64,000 nucleotides of DNA, from positions 1,412,001-1,476,000 of the forward strand of contig NC_060238.1 in assembly GCF_021155775.2 (NCBI RefSeq). Reading direction: 5' to 3'. This stretch comes from Neodiprion pinetum (lineage: Eukaryota; Arthropoda; Insecta; Hymenoptera; Diprionidae). Below the pieces are notes generated by a model. The model saw nothing but the letters and a program-made list of their open reading frames with translations. It was not told where the DNA came from and searched no databases. The position numbers and the translations under genes were made by a program. How positions within the stretch are numbered: position 1 is the stretch's first letter; each line of letters begins with the position of its first letter. Shown here piece by piece: positions 27,000-41,000 of this stretch.

Positions 27000-27985
27000 A
27001 TGCCTGCGCCGCCTCCCAGCCTCCCGGAGACCCCATCCAGGGACAATACCGCCGACAATCGCCAGTCCGAGTCTCTTCCACCTTGGGCCAAGATTACACT
27101 GACTTCAGCAGAGGCTGAGATTGAGAAACTCATATCCAGAAACGAGCTCAAGGATGCTGAAGTCACGTACTTTTGCCAGGTTGAACCCATCCTACAGGAC
27201 GGACCTCAGTAAGTGACCGATCGACTTGATAATCTCTGTTCACCATTTACTCCATAATTCTTCACTTTGTTTTTCTCATCAGTTTGTAATCAGCCCAGAG
27301 ATGGTGCTCTATTCCTTAACAATTGAGACGAGAATTCTTGAAACAATTATGCTGTTTATATTTTTAAAAACAGATGCGGCCTCGTTGCGCTCGCAATGGC
27401 GTCACAGGAGTACACGAAGCCAGTCTCGGTTACACAGCTGCTAGCGGAGGCAAGAGTGAGGGGTTTTACACAGCACGGAGAAGTTTACAGCGTTGACTAC
27501 ATGGGAACACTGGCAGCTGAATACCTGCCCGAACATAGGCCTGATATTCTGATAGATTTGCAGACTTGTCCAGATTCACTGACGCATGCACTCGCCCACG
27601 GAGCTATGGTCCTCATTCCGTACGATTCGGACTTCAACCATGCTCCGTGTTTGAAGAGGGGACACAAGGCGCACTGGGCGTTGCTGGTCGGCCTTATTTC
27701 GTCGAGGTGAATCAGAGAAGACGATGCATCGATAACGACTAGACAACACCTGGTCACGCGGAGTAACTTGTCCCTTGTTTCAGGCAAGGCTATCACGTTC
27801 TCGCCCGCCACGGCAAGTCTCGTCATCTGGCTTGCTGGCCTCTGCGGGATCTGATCGAAAGCAACGGGAACTTGGAAGAGGAAGGCGCCGCCAGGCACGC
27901 CGGAGGCTACGTCGTGCCCAAAGGCGGAGTCGGTGGACAGAGAGGTCTGCGTGGCAGAGCGCTGGCGCTTCATCCGTACATCTAA
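27000..27985 (+). CDS. ACTMAP: Actin maturation protease (ACTMAP / C19orf54 family)
   Basis: Three exons: 27000-27208, 27374-27706, 27784-27985, all GT-AG, giving 247 aa with phase intact. The N-terminus is short and proline-rich (MPAPPPSLPETP). The protease core begins at about residue 58. The predicted catalytic cysteine is C71 in DGPQCGLVAL, split by the first intron. The predicted catalytic histidine is H170 in GHKAHWALL, preceded by the family signature YDSDFNH. The C-terminal part has KSRHLACWP and GYVVPKGGV blocks that match the vertebrate family. This family is a cysteine aminopeptidase that removes the acetylated N-terminal residue of actin after the initiator methionine; most insect actins start Met-Cys-Asp and need this step. 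It acts in the cytosol. An in-frame TGA at 26928 and no ATG between it and 27000 support the chosen start, unless an upstream exon is spliced in. Confidence 0.94.
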
Positions 27986-30900
27986 ACGAACTTGGTGGAG
28001 GATAAACGGCTGGGAATCAAACATCTGCGTTGAATATAAATCCCAAAGAATAATATAATTTTTACAGCAATTTTAAAATCGTTTCAGCCAGAGACAAAGG
28101 AGAGTAAGTCGAAGAGTATCGATGATAACGGCGAGTAAGGTGAAGGAAATGAAAATGGCAATCGGACTTTCAAGCCAGAACTACGAACAAACTCGCGAAA
28201 AGAGTGATTTAGAAACACAAAAAACGTTGAAGAAAAGCTGTTTAAGATCTTCGTGGTCTAAATTGAAATCTTCAGATTCAAAACAATCATTTTCTCACTT
28301 TTTCCGATACATTTTCTTTGGATTAAGCAATTTCTCTACTACATGTCGATCGATGACATATACTTGCGATATAAAATGAATCTGAATCGTCTAAATCAAA
28401 TATGTAATGTCATATAAAGTAATGAAGAATTGAGAAAATAACAAAATAAAACAATTATTATAATTAGGTAGGCACATTATCAAAATGATTATGCATCATT
28501 TTATGAAAATAATACGATCAAAAACCTGAATCGTGAGAATTTTAGGTTCAGCTTTTTATATATACCATAATAAAATTACCAATAACAGTTGTCATATTAT
28601 TTATGTAACAAATATTTAAATTATCGGATATAAATTCGGTTATTTATCATCGGTTAAGTTTGCATCCATCCAAAGAGATAAAAGAACATTTAAGGCTAAA
28701 AATAGAACAAAGCTCGTTAATTATGGACACTAGTTTAGCAAGAATCGTGAATAGCGAACAAATACCTAGTTAATTATGTAAATTCGTCTAAATGTTAAAT
28801 TGTTTTTTGTTCGTATGATGTCACTTTGAAAACGTTCTCTTTTTTCTTACGTTATTTCTGTTCGTTCTTACAAAATTTTTGGTACCATTTATAAATTTGT
28901 GCTTTATTGCATCCGATTAATCATAAAAATATACTGTAACATATAGATGTATGAAAATAAAATCGCGAATGCAACGCACTGCGCATAAAACCGCGAGTAA
29001 GTTCAAGTAGAATGCAGAAGCGCATTTCTCATACGAAATTGGAATTTATCAATTGTCATTAACGGCAGTAAATATAAAAATAAAAATTATAATCATAATT
29101 ACCGATTATGAACAATATAACTGTAATCTCTAGTCAAGAGTTGACATGAAAAAAACAAAATGATAAAAAACGAATGTAGAAAATGCGAATTTTCGATAAA
29201 TTATTGATATTTTAATCAGGTAAATAATGTACCCTGTTATTTGTATACATATAAATATATATCAAATATATATCAAATATGTATATATATTGTAGTATAT
29301 AAATATATGCATATATAAATATTTGGATTTAATCATTCTCTCTTCGTTGAAAATATATTCGATATCATCTAATTATTTTCAATTAAATGTTTATATTTAT
29401 ATGTATACGTATATACATATAATTATAAAATGTAAATTATGTATGTAACGATATGTGATGTTAAAAAATTAATATGAAATAACAAATTATTTCAATGAAA
29501 TTGTCTCGGTAAGAAAATAATTAATGATAAAAAAAAACAAAAAAAACGTAATCTACTATACACACACATATATATAGATAAATACTATATAAAAAGAACG
29601 GTTAAGAAACGTTACCCGACAGCAATTTACAGAGTACGCAGGATGTACCGATGAATATAATTAATAATCGTCTTCCCTTGCTATTTGTCGTAACGCTTCG
29701 TATTAGACGGAGACAAGAGATTTTCATATTTCTTTACAACATATAAATAAACATTTTCATAAACAAACAAACAATACCAACAACAATAATAATAATAATA
29801 ACATTCAAAACTACGTAAGATATATTGAACGTTTCACTTACAATAATGAGGACGTCGACTTCTGAAACGTGGCCTTTACAGTGTCGCTAGAAGAAATATT
29901 AAATAATAATAACAACAACAACAACAACAACAACAACATGATATTATGGTATGTGATTATAATTGTGCTATTAAATATTATACACCTCGTAGTAATGTGT
30001 AAACGAACGAATGAAAGCAAATATTATGTCATAGAAATTTGAGAATTTATTTCACATTGTTTGTTTATCTATTTACTTATACGTCAATGGACCAACGTTT
30101 GGTAAACTATGTTTTTTCTCTCTCAGTTATTATGAATTTTTCGAACGCGGTTGAAACCGTAAATATGTACTATTATTCAGGTATAAAAACAACAGGCTGG
30201 ACAAGGTGTTTAGAATTCAATCATAGATTAATGGATGTGTTGAGAAAAAAAAAAAAGCTGTCGCTATCAGCTGAGGGCGTAACAAAGTTTTTGTAGAAAA
30301 GGAAAAATGCGTTACACTTATATTTCAAGCTTACAAACATCAACAACATTATTACTTCTTAATAATAACTATCAATGTTTTCATAATCACTATATTCACC
30401 ATTGAATTATTCGTCTTAAATTTTACTTATTGTTGCTTATTGATTATTTGTATTTGCTTCTTAGATAAACTAGCGGATTTTTATTATTACTATTATTACT
30501 ATTGTAATTTTCTATCGCTCTAATTATTACTCATTTCAGCTGCAGCTTTTTCATTCTGTGTATGTCAGTTACATTATATTTTATTAGCGTGCCCCCATGC
30601 GAAAATTATTTGTTTAGGGTGCATATCATTCATCATTGATATCCTTGTATGGATATTATTATTATTATTGTTATTGTTATTGTTATTATTTCAACAATTC
30701 GCCAGGCTATTTTGTTTTCAGTCTAAGAATCATCTGTGATTATATATTATCATTATTAGCATAGTCATAATCATCATTATTTCGAAACAATATTTACGTA
30801 CGCAAATTGTATATATATATAGGTGTATGTGTGTGCGTGTGTGTGTATTATAAAAGTTGTTATCTAATATTTGTAATAGCTTTCTACGGCTATCTTTCAA

Positions 30901-33900
30901 TGACAGACGAAAATGTCCATTATTATTATTATTATTATTATTGTTGTTGTTGTTGATGTTGTTATTGTTAACGATTACTTTGTGTACTTGAACCAGTTTA
31001 ATTTCATTTCATTATCATACACGTAATCATTCTGTTCGCCAGGGGAGATAATGAAAAATTTTTGAAATTGATCCCTACAGAAATGAACAACAACAACAAC
31101 CGGTTGAGAGATAAGTAACGAGGGGCACAATAATTATTTCTATTCTATTGAATAACTTCGGTGGTATAGGTATAACAATACGTGATATCCTATACCAAAT
31201 ATATATATATATAACGTTCAATAGTAGTGGTGGTAGTAGTAATAATATAATACTATATCACATGTATAGGTATGTTTAATATTTATCAATTACAATATAC
31301 GTATTATGAAAAACAGGGCGCAGAAAATTGAATCAACTTCTTTCTCGATCTTTTCATCGTTCGTTACGTTACATGTAAATTTCAAGTTTACTTTTTTTAC
31401 TCACACATATCAAATGATAATTCTATTACTCCGAAAGATATTGTAAATTTCAAAAAGAAGAAAAAAAAAAATGTCACTCGATTTGGAAGAAAGTTGATTT
31501 TGTTCGCTACCCCTTATTTATACATCGACATTGTATTGTTATGTCTCGTATGAATTGATCCGAAGTTTAACGAAATGAGAATCAGAGCGTCGATACGTAC
31601 CGTCAAATTTATTTCTACCGACTCAATTTCTTTTTGCGATTAAGCAGCTGAATAAAGACATATTTTAATCGTAATATCGACTGATAATTCCAATCTTCCT
31701 TTTAAATTTTACACGTATAACAATGTATATATTGCCCTGATATTATCGAAATTGAAACTTTTCTACAGGATCAATTTATGATCCAGATTTTAAATCCGTT
31801 CTTTGTTCCTTCTCTTTTCGATTCTGTTAGTTTTTTTTTTTTTTTTCCCCCCTTTAATTATTGTAACAATTGAGCTTTTGGCATCTGCGTTATATCTGCG
31901 CTAATTTCTATTCATTCGTCTACTTGCGTTTTCTAACTCTAGCTTCTTATATTTTTTTTCTAATTTCTATCTCGTTATCTGAGCTTTGAACATTTCGACT
32001 GTGCGACAATTTTATAATAATTACGTTCACGGATACATCGCAGAGAGAAATTCAATCGTACTACGCATTTCGATAAAGATTCAGATTCGTCGCGTTCCAA
32101 GAATGTTTTCATTCGTTATATTAACTCTTACACATCTAGTCGTTATAGATGACAATCTCAATTCAACGATATCTTGGACAGTCAATTTTCCACCCGCAGA
32201 TTCATCGTAGCGTAGTACATGATAATTCATCTTATACATATGTATGTCTCTGTATATACATGTACAATATTGATATATTTATTTCATAACTCTGCAATTT
32301 TCCTTGGATATATTTTCAACGATTATATAAATTTATAATCTGACACGAGCCACCAGTTACTTGTTACAATAAAAGTTCTCCTTAACGTGTATTTTGTTTA
32401 TAGCTGCGTACTTTGTAGTAGGAGAATGAAATGATAGAAAAATTGTATCACAAAATGGAAATGACGCGATCGAAGTAGGAACAAAACAGTGACTAATAAT
32501 TAAAGAAGCAAAAAGAAAGCGGCTTAACAAAAAGGTGAGGAACTTTTCGTTTAAATAATAATAATAGTAGTAGTAATAATAATACCAATAATAATGCTTA
32601 CTAAATAGAGCGTCTGTAGCGAGAATAAGAAAATAAACCATCAACGAAAAACGAAAAATCGCACATGTATGTAAATAATATCGCATAAAATACTGTCTAT
32701 TGTGTGTATTATAATCTCCGAAATACATACCTATATATACACGTTTTATATACGAGATATACGAGATACTACTCCGTATATACATATATGCACGATTTCC
32801 ATTCAAAAATTTTCATCGTATCTTCATTTATTAATATTCTTCGTTATCGCATTAATAAAAATGTGGCTTTTGCTTCAAAATTAAATTTACAATTAAAAAC
32901 GGAGGATATTGCCAAGTATGATATTATAATAGTATATCATGTATGTCTCTAGTAGATATCCGATGACAATAAGATGCATTAGCAATACATATGTACGATA
33001 AAAAGCGTACAGCTTTAGAACTTGGGATCAATGGCGATGAAAATAATATAACGACAACAGCGTGTATCAAGTTTTTTCTAGACATGTAAAACGTATTAAT
33101 GACTGCAAAAATTTCCGTCACTGAATTCTTTCTTAAAATTATATCATGTGTGTTTGCGTGTGCGTTGCTCTCGCTCGACAGCGTGATGAAATATTGTGCA
33201 AGTAAGAGGAGAGAAGGAGAAAAAAAAAAAAAAAACAGTAAAGAATAAAAGAAATTTCAATGAGACAATTATTTGCCTGTTACGATATACTCGTCAGTTG
33301 TTCTTATCTCCGCGGTATAAAATTACCAAATTATTCGATTACAAAAAAATCTGTGAGTATTTTTCTCTCCCTTTTCTATAAGAATAATAATACAAAGATC
33401 ATGAAATTATACATAATAATACAATGTATGTGCGAAGAAGTACCGCGAGGAGTTTTACCGCCAGCACAACGAATGACGAAGGGACTTGTCCGACTTGCTA
33501 ATTCTATCTTTTTTTTGTGTTTTGTTCGTTTGGTAAATAATTACAACGCCACGCGTATTCCTCGATTTTTAATGAATGAAAGGCGAATAAAAAAAAAAAA
33601 AAAACTTTAACCATTGAAAAGTTGTTGTCATTGTCCTATGGACTTTGGCATTTAACAAACAGTCGAGAAATTTGGACAAATAAAAGGAAATAATAATAAT
33701 AACAATAACAACACTAAAAACAACAATAATAATAATATGAGAAGGGAGTCAAGAATATAAAAAATATAAATATATATATATACATATAGATAGTATATAT
33801 ATAATTTTATGCAATCATTGAACCATTGGTAGAATAAAGAAAAAGAAAATTTCTGCGTCGTTTAAAAAAATATCCTTTGTTCATCGTCAATGTGGAAAGA

Positions 33901-35050
33901 AACGAGAGAATGGAAAAGATGGAAGAGAGAGAAAGTATGTGAATAAAGCTTGAGTCTCGTTGCACGCGCATCTCAAATCTAGAAAACAGTAGTCAATAAA
34001 GTAAGAAAAGACAAGAAAAGAAAATAAAATATGTACATACGACAGGCTGGTGAAGTATGATTAGAATGATCAGTTCTTCAGACAACTCGGTTTCATTTCC
34101 CTCAGTGAATTAATTAACATTTAAAAAGAATTGCAATTTCTTGTTAAACGACCTTGTGGTGAATTTGGGTTTGTTTACATAATTAGGTGACAAGTAAATG
34201 AATGAACGAAAAAATAAAATAATTAAGTGTTTATCTCTAACGAGAGAAAAACAATTTTCAAATCCTGTTAAACGCACACACGTGTGTTTGTTATATTTTT
34301 AAAAGGAATATGTTGTATGATTATTGGCAAAAGAATAGATTCATTTTATGTCAAATGTCAAACGACGCAACGTCAATGAACCTTGATTATTTGTCAAGCA
34401 ATACAATGATATGTTGTTCGATTCCTGCCGACTATCAATGATAAACATATTGCCGGAAGTCTTGTTTTTCGCTGCTGTAAAGATATCGAGATAAAAAAAT
34501 ATGAGAAAAAAAAAAAAGGAAAAGGTATTTTGTTTTCTTTCTTTTTTCTTCTTCTTAAATGGAAAGGGCAGAACACGTCGTAGATAAATTTGATTCATCG
34601 GAAAGATTTTCGCCGAAAGATTAGATCTTTCTAGAATTATTGCACTTTGAAGAAAATTATATGGCTGTAAAGGTGACACGGTGATTAAATTATTCGATTT
34701 TAATCGAGGCGGTTGTATTTTTTTTACAACTCGACGTATATGATTTGGCGTATCGCAGTCATAAGTACGAAACAATTATAAATTTGGAATAAAAAGTTTG
34801 ATACTAGTTACATATACGATTAGTAATTCGTTTTTCTACTCAGTTTATAAGATAGTAATCCTCGTAACGCGGTAAAATGTATAACATATGTGATATAAAG
34901 TAAAAGTGAAGAAAATAAACGTAATGCATGTATAGACTAAATACCAATAATGCAGAAATGAGGAAATCAGTACTTACTAACCGATCAGGGTCAAATTCAC
35001 TGTAAGCTGCACATGTCAAAGTCGAACTTTACTCGTGTCAATTGCAAGGT
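27986..35050. other. AT-rich intergenic region between convergent ACTMAP and PACS
   Basis: About 7 kb with A/T homopolymers, (AAT)n, (AAC)n and (TA)n tracts and no supported exon. The left part holds the ACTMAP 3' UTR, the right part the PACS 3' UTR, since the two genes point at each other. Nothing else was recognised. Confidence 0.55.
28445..28450 (+). terminator. Candidate poly(A) signal for ACTMAP
   Basis: An AATAAA hexamer 460 bases after the ACTMAP stop codon. In sequence this AT-rich the motif also arises by chance, so the assignment is weak. Confidence 0.3.
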
Positions 35051-38000
35051 TTATGTGATATTTAGGGACTGTTGCTGTACGTTGTAGGCCAATAACGATA
35101 CGGGGAACGTCTTGATATGAGTCTGCCACTGCGCCGACAGCTGAAAGAATTTTACGCCGTACCATTCGGTGCCGTCTATACTGACTGAAAAGGAAAAATA
35201 TGTAATAAATAAGGAGGGGAAACAATTGCTGTCCCGTATATTTGTTTCAGTTTCGTTAAAAACTGGGAGAATTTCTGTGGCTTTGCATATCTCAGATGTG
35301 CGAAACTTACCTTTCAATGGAATGTTGTGGGTTTTTGCCGAGCATATCAGTCGCGCCACACCTTCGACGGTCTGACTTTTTGGCTCATTTTCCTTCTCCT
35401 TCTCCTTCTTCTTTCCCAGTCTCATTACTGTCATATGAAATCAATGATTAAATATCAGAAATGATAACGTTCGGTTTCACGTCGAAAATTAAATACTCGA
35501 CAGAAAAAGTTTTTAATTTATGGCCATTAGCGGCTTTAATCAATTAGCTAATGAGTTAAAAACAATTCTAACTAACGCCGATTAAAAGAAATACATATTT
35601 GGAAAATTTGGATTTAGGACAATATTGTAAAGAAGTCTGAAGCTGGTATGTTAATATCCAAATGAGAAGAGCAGACCCAATCAAAAGAAAATTGTTGTTA
35701 ACCTACATAAACATGGTATTTTTTTCAAAAAAAAATGCAATATTCATGGTTTCAATGGATCCGCTAACGGTTGATAGGAGCTCAAATACAATGACATCTA
35801 TTAAGCTACTAATTGTAAAATTTTTTGATAATAAATATTCATTCATACCAACCATTTTTTATGTACATTCATTTCCATCGCTAAAATCCTAATACCAGAA
35901 TCAATTTACAAAGGAGCTAAAAATACTTGGGCCAGAATCTGGAATCTGGTTGAATGGCCAAAATTTGCTATCCAGAGACCTGGAAAGGCTTTCATTACGT
36001 GCAAAAAAATTACTCCTGATCAAAGAAAGGCGTGCAAAATCTGGTGTGAAATTGAAAATAAGGAAAACTAACTTTTCTGCTTTTTCTCCTTTGTCGTGTA
36101 ATTCATCGACATATGATGTCCAGGGTTTTCGCCAAGCGGAGGTAACCTCTGGACGTGAAGCGCCCTGAACGCCTGCCTCAGAGTGATTTTTCCCTTATCT
36201 CCTATGGTTTGTTTTCCCCAGTAGTCCAGTTGCAGCTCGACCGGCTCCCAACCGTCTCTCGGCTGGCCAACGTTCGGGCTGCTCGGAGGGGTCAGTCGGC
36301 TGGGAGGCGGAACTGGCAGACCCGGGGGAGGCAGCGAAGGCGGGGAACCAGACACAGCCATCGCCTCTTCCAGGTCGACGGAAGCCGACGCACTACTGTC
36401 TGGACAGCCGACTCGCACGTCGTTCACAAACGGTATGAATATCTGGCTGCTGTCGTCGGTTTCCCTGGTGAAAAATACATTCGGCGCTTTGAAAAAAAAA
36501 AAAAAGATTCACGAAGGTTGCAAACGGAGCAGGGATGAATGAGAATTTATTTGTTTTCAGAGTTTTCATTCTGGTCTGAAAATGTTTGAATATATTGACG
36601 AGTTCCACTGTTTGAATGAAATATCAGGCAAACAGAGACAATTTGAGATAAGGTTTTATAATTAGAACATTCAAAATAATCAAACTCTGATGCTTTTCAG
36701 CCGATTCTAATGTTTTTGGGCTAGTTTTGTAAAGATCTTGAGATATGGCCTGAAATTTTGTTTTGCAATTTGTTCCAAACTGCTCAAATTTATTCCCAGT
36801 ACGGTCATATAATTCGCATCCACCATCATCATCGGCGCAAATAAGATTGTTGTAGATGATTTAGACTGCTGTTTTTAGTTTCCTAACTTATGATTTAACC
36901 ATCGTAGACCATCGATACTTAAAATTCTAGTAATATCAAGTTTACTTGACGTTTTACCAACCAAATATAAATTCCCACCTGTAAGTCACCATCGCCTCGG
37001 CAATGGGAAGAGACAGGAGCGGTCCACAGGTGGCCAAATATTCCGTGACCCTTGCAGCGCCTTCGGTGGCGCCTCCGCCCTCGCGTTCCATGATTTCTCT
37101 CCACTCCTCACCAAACAGCATCGAGTACCTTGAATCGACGGAGCAGAGATACCTTGCTAGGGTGTTGGAGCCGAGGGGAACGACGAGGAATCTGAGATAA
37201 TTTTGCCAGTCGGGTGGCCTGAAGCTGAGGAGATCGACGTAGTGGCGAAGCACAGCGTTAACGAAGCTGTCACCGCCCGCTATAACCACCTTAATAGGAG
37301 CCGGCGGTTTAGCGGAGCTGTTGCAGCTGCAGAAACACAATTTTTAAATTAAAATTTGCTTCCAGCTTGTTCCTCTTCGCTCCGGAAACCCGACTCACAA
37401 TTTTTGAATGCGAGCAACGAGGCAGGTGAACGTCGCTCTGATGTCAGCTGGCGATGCGGTGGTCAAAACACGTTGATTTCGCTCCTGAAGCCGAGCAGCC
37501 AGAACCGCACCACCAGGATCGGCCAGAGAAACGAGCGACACGGACTCTGGAAGACTGTCGTCAGGCAGAACTCGACCCAATTGTTCAACGAGGGCCTTTC
37601 TCGGCTGAAAAGTTAGGGGGAGTGAGTGACGTCACTTAGGGTGAGGGTTTGACGTCACCCTGGATTTCTTACCTCGGCGTTGTTCATGTCGGTGGCTGGT
37701 TTGAGGTCGACGCTGAGACTGTGTTTCTTGGACTTGTTACTTCCCGGCGTTCCCCGATCCCTGGCAAAAAGTCTGCTTCTTCTGTCAGCGCCTTCGTTTT
37801 TATTTGTATGATCTGAGCTGGATTTTGGCGGTGATCCGGCGACCGCCTGTGGCGCATCGTTAGCTTCGTGATCCGTCCAGTTTTCCGGATGCGAATCGCT
37901 GTCTGCCCTCCTCGAACTGTCGTCGCTAAGTCGGTCGACCCCGCGTTCTGTAATATTAGAAATTTTAACACGGCAAGCGGAGGCAGATTCCATGTTAATG

Positions 38001-41000
38001 GAAAATATCAGCGTGTAATTATACTTGTATAATTATATTTTATAATTCGCAAAAGAGAGAATACACATCGGTTAGAACAGCTCGGAATGTCGTATCGAGC
38101 GATCGACGAAAAGTAGACTGGTAGATACAGCTGAGAGACAGAGAAAGGGATAGACGCCGGATAAAGTGTGCAGCAGACAAAATTGAAAATAGGACAATTG
38201 TACTTGAAGACCGAACTAAAGTACAGAGAAATGATTAAAGGAATAAAAAAAAAACTATACGTTTTCATATATAATAAGTAAATAAAAACAATTTTGGCGC
38301 GTCGACGACCATTTTTTTGTCCCTACATTTAAATCAGCATATCAAAGCAAATCAGCGTTAGTCTTACTGTCAAAGATTGCCAAGCATAGCCGCAGGGGCG
38401 TATATCAATAGTTGCGTAACCATTGCATTTGCCAAATTTCGTATAGTCATGCTAATTTCGCCAAGGATGCATTCGTTTTGAATAAGCATTAGTCACTCCA
38501 ACGAAATCAAAATTTTTTCAAACACAATACGGTTGTTATAGGTTGCAAGGTAACGGATGCATTATAAAAATGCCCAAGGAGAGACGTGCTGAATTGCAAT
38601 ATTAAACTTCACTACGATTACTTTTCATTGCCCAAACAACTTAATATGTATGCTATAATATACTCACGAATGTTTGTAACAATAATGATCATAATATTAA
38701 TAACAACAACAACAACAAGAACAACAGCAACAGCAGCAGCAACAATTATGTATAATTGTATCATCAGGCAACAAAAATGGAAAAAAAAAAAAGAAAACGA
38801 ACAATTTACTTATACAGATAGACGATGTAAAACAAAGCAATAGAAACTTCAAATAGAAACGTACGAATAAACATTCAGCTTGTTTTTTTTTTTATTAGAT
38901 ATAGATGTACGTACGTTACACAGGTAGGTAGAGAGATAGAAGCTTCACAGCTGTCAGTATAAAAAGTTTAACAATAATAACGATAAGTAATAAACGAACG
39001 AAACTAGTTCAATCAATTCTGTTGAAAAAAACATAAAATAAAAAAATAAGTCAAACAGGAAAAGACACACGGCGTATTGCACACTTTACATACACACACT
39101 CACGCACACACCGTATACACTATATACTATATATATATATAGTATACATATTCAACTGCATTGAATAACAAATATAATTCATCAACTTTTAAACACGTCT
39201 CTATACTAAAATATCATATGCATGATAAAACATACAAGACCAAAAGACAATGAGAGTTCTCTACGAATCGGAACGAACGAGAGGAAAAAAGAACTGAAAG
39301 CGACTATATTCGAAATCGAGAGAGGAAAATGTTCGTTATTTGACGTGTGACAAATTCACCAACAATACTCGAGACGAAGATAAAAAATTTCTGTAGAAAA
39401 AACTTGTAAAATACTATGGTTCGTGTTTCATTTTTTTTTTTTTTTCCGTTTGTTTTTGTATCTTGAATCGAGATACTACGACAGAAATTCAGCTACTATT
39501 CGACTTACGTACCTGGGGTAGTGTGTCCGATACGATTCTTCTCTTTGGTAGCCAGACAGGAATGAGGTTGAGCTACGGCGTTAGCGGAGTTGGTACCGAT
39601 TTCCTCGCCGGTTACTACTACCGAATCGTACCATGCAACAATGCAAAGCCAAAAACCCACCAGACTTGAACATAGTTATTAATATGCGTCTGACTTACAA
39701 ACAAAAGAAATACTTATGTTCCATAAAAAAAAAAAAAAAAAAAAAATTTCACCGCCCTCTTTCTTCAGTCTCTAAAATTCCTAATCGAAAGCCTTATCAT
39801 CATATTTGAATGGAACAAAAGCAAGGGTAATAAGAGTTAGTTGAATGTTCTCTCAAAGTATCAAATATAACAACGAATTGTTCTACAAACAGCGTCCTTC
39901 TTCATACACTTTTATTCAAGTCTGAATAATTATATTGATAATAAAATGATATGATAAATAAAATTATTCTAATCAACGAATAGACGTAAATGTTTTTTTA
40001 CGAGAATTTAACTCATTTCATTCTCTCTTTTCCACGTCATCAATTCATTACCAACCACGCACGCTTCTTTCGAATTTTCTCTTCTAACGCGAAATACGGA
40101 TCGTTATACATAGTTTTACGTATCATAATATTTGCTACACAGCGTTTTGACACACAGACGACAAACGTTCTTTCGTTAATGATAATAATGATATAATAAT
40201 ACTGATAATAATAATAACAACATTAATAATAATAATAATGAACGTAACGAAAACGTAAAGGAAAAAGCATTATTACGAACACTACGAGCGAGAACAATTA
40301 AAAATACATTGTACGAATGTATGATGATAATAATAATAATAATAATAACAATGACAGTGATTATAATAATAATAATGATATACTATAAACGTTATTCATT
40401 TGGTAAAATTAATGATAATTACAATAATATTAGTCAATTAATAAATCAAACAATCGATTATTGATCAATCATCTATTGTTGACTGTTCCAATGATATTCA
40501 ACAGTAATAATTGTAATACCAACTTGCCTCAATGTCCTATATTTTTTTAATAACAGAGGGCAGGGGGGAGGGGGCATCGAGTAATTAAGGACGTTGGCTA
40601 CTCCCGGCGGAACTGCTGCTTGCAGATGTTCACGCGATGCAAGTTTTCTCCGTCATTTATGAAGATATCGAACTTGTATTAAAAGCATTTCGAAGGCGAA
40701 GGAGTAAAATGTACCGTGCATAGTAGACTCCAGACGTGCTCTGACGTGATTCTGAGAATCGATCCTTTGCTTGATATCGCTCATCCCTAGTATTTAGTCA
40801 TGAATTAGCTAACTGCTGTTTCGGGTAATTTCTCTTGTAATATTTTTCACTTTACTGCAACGAGTTATGCAATAGATCTCTTGAAAACTCGAAGATTATT
40901 CAATGATTTCTGCAACTTATTATTATTCATCAACCACGCGAAACTCATACGGGCTTCCAGTTATATTCCTCGCACCTCAGAACTTCAGAACGTTCAAGTG

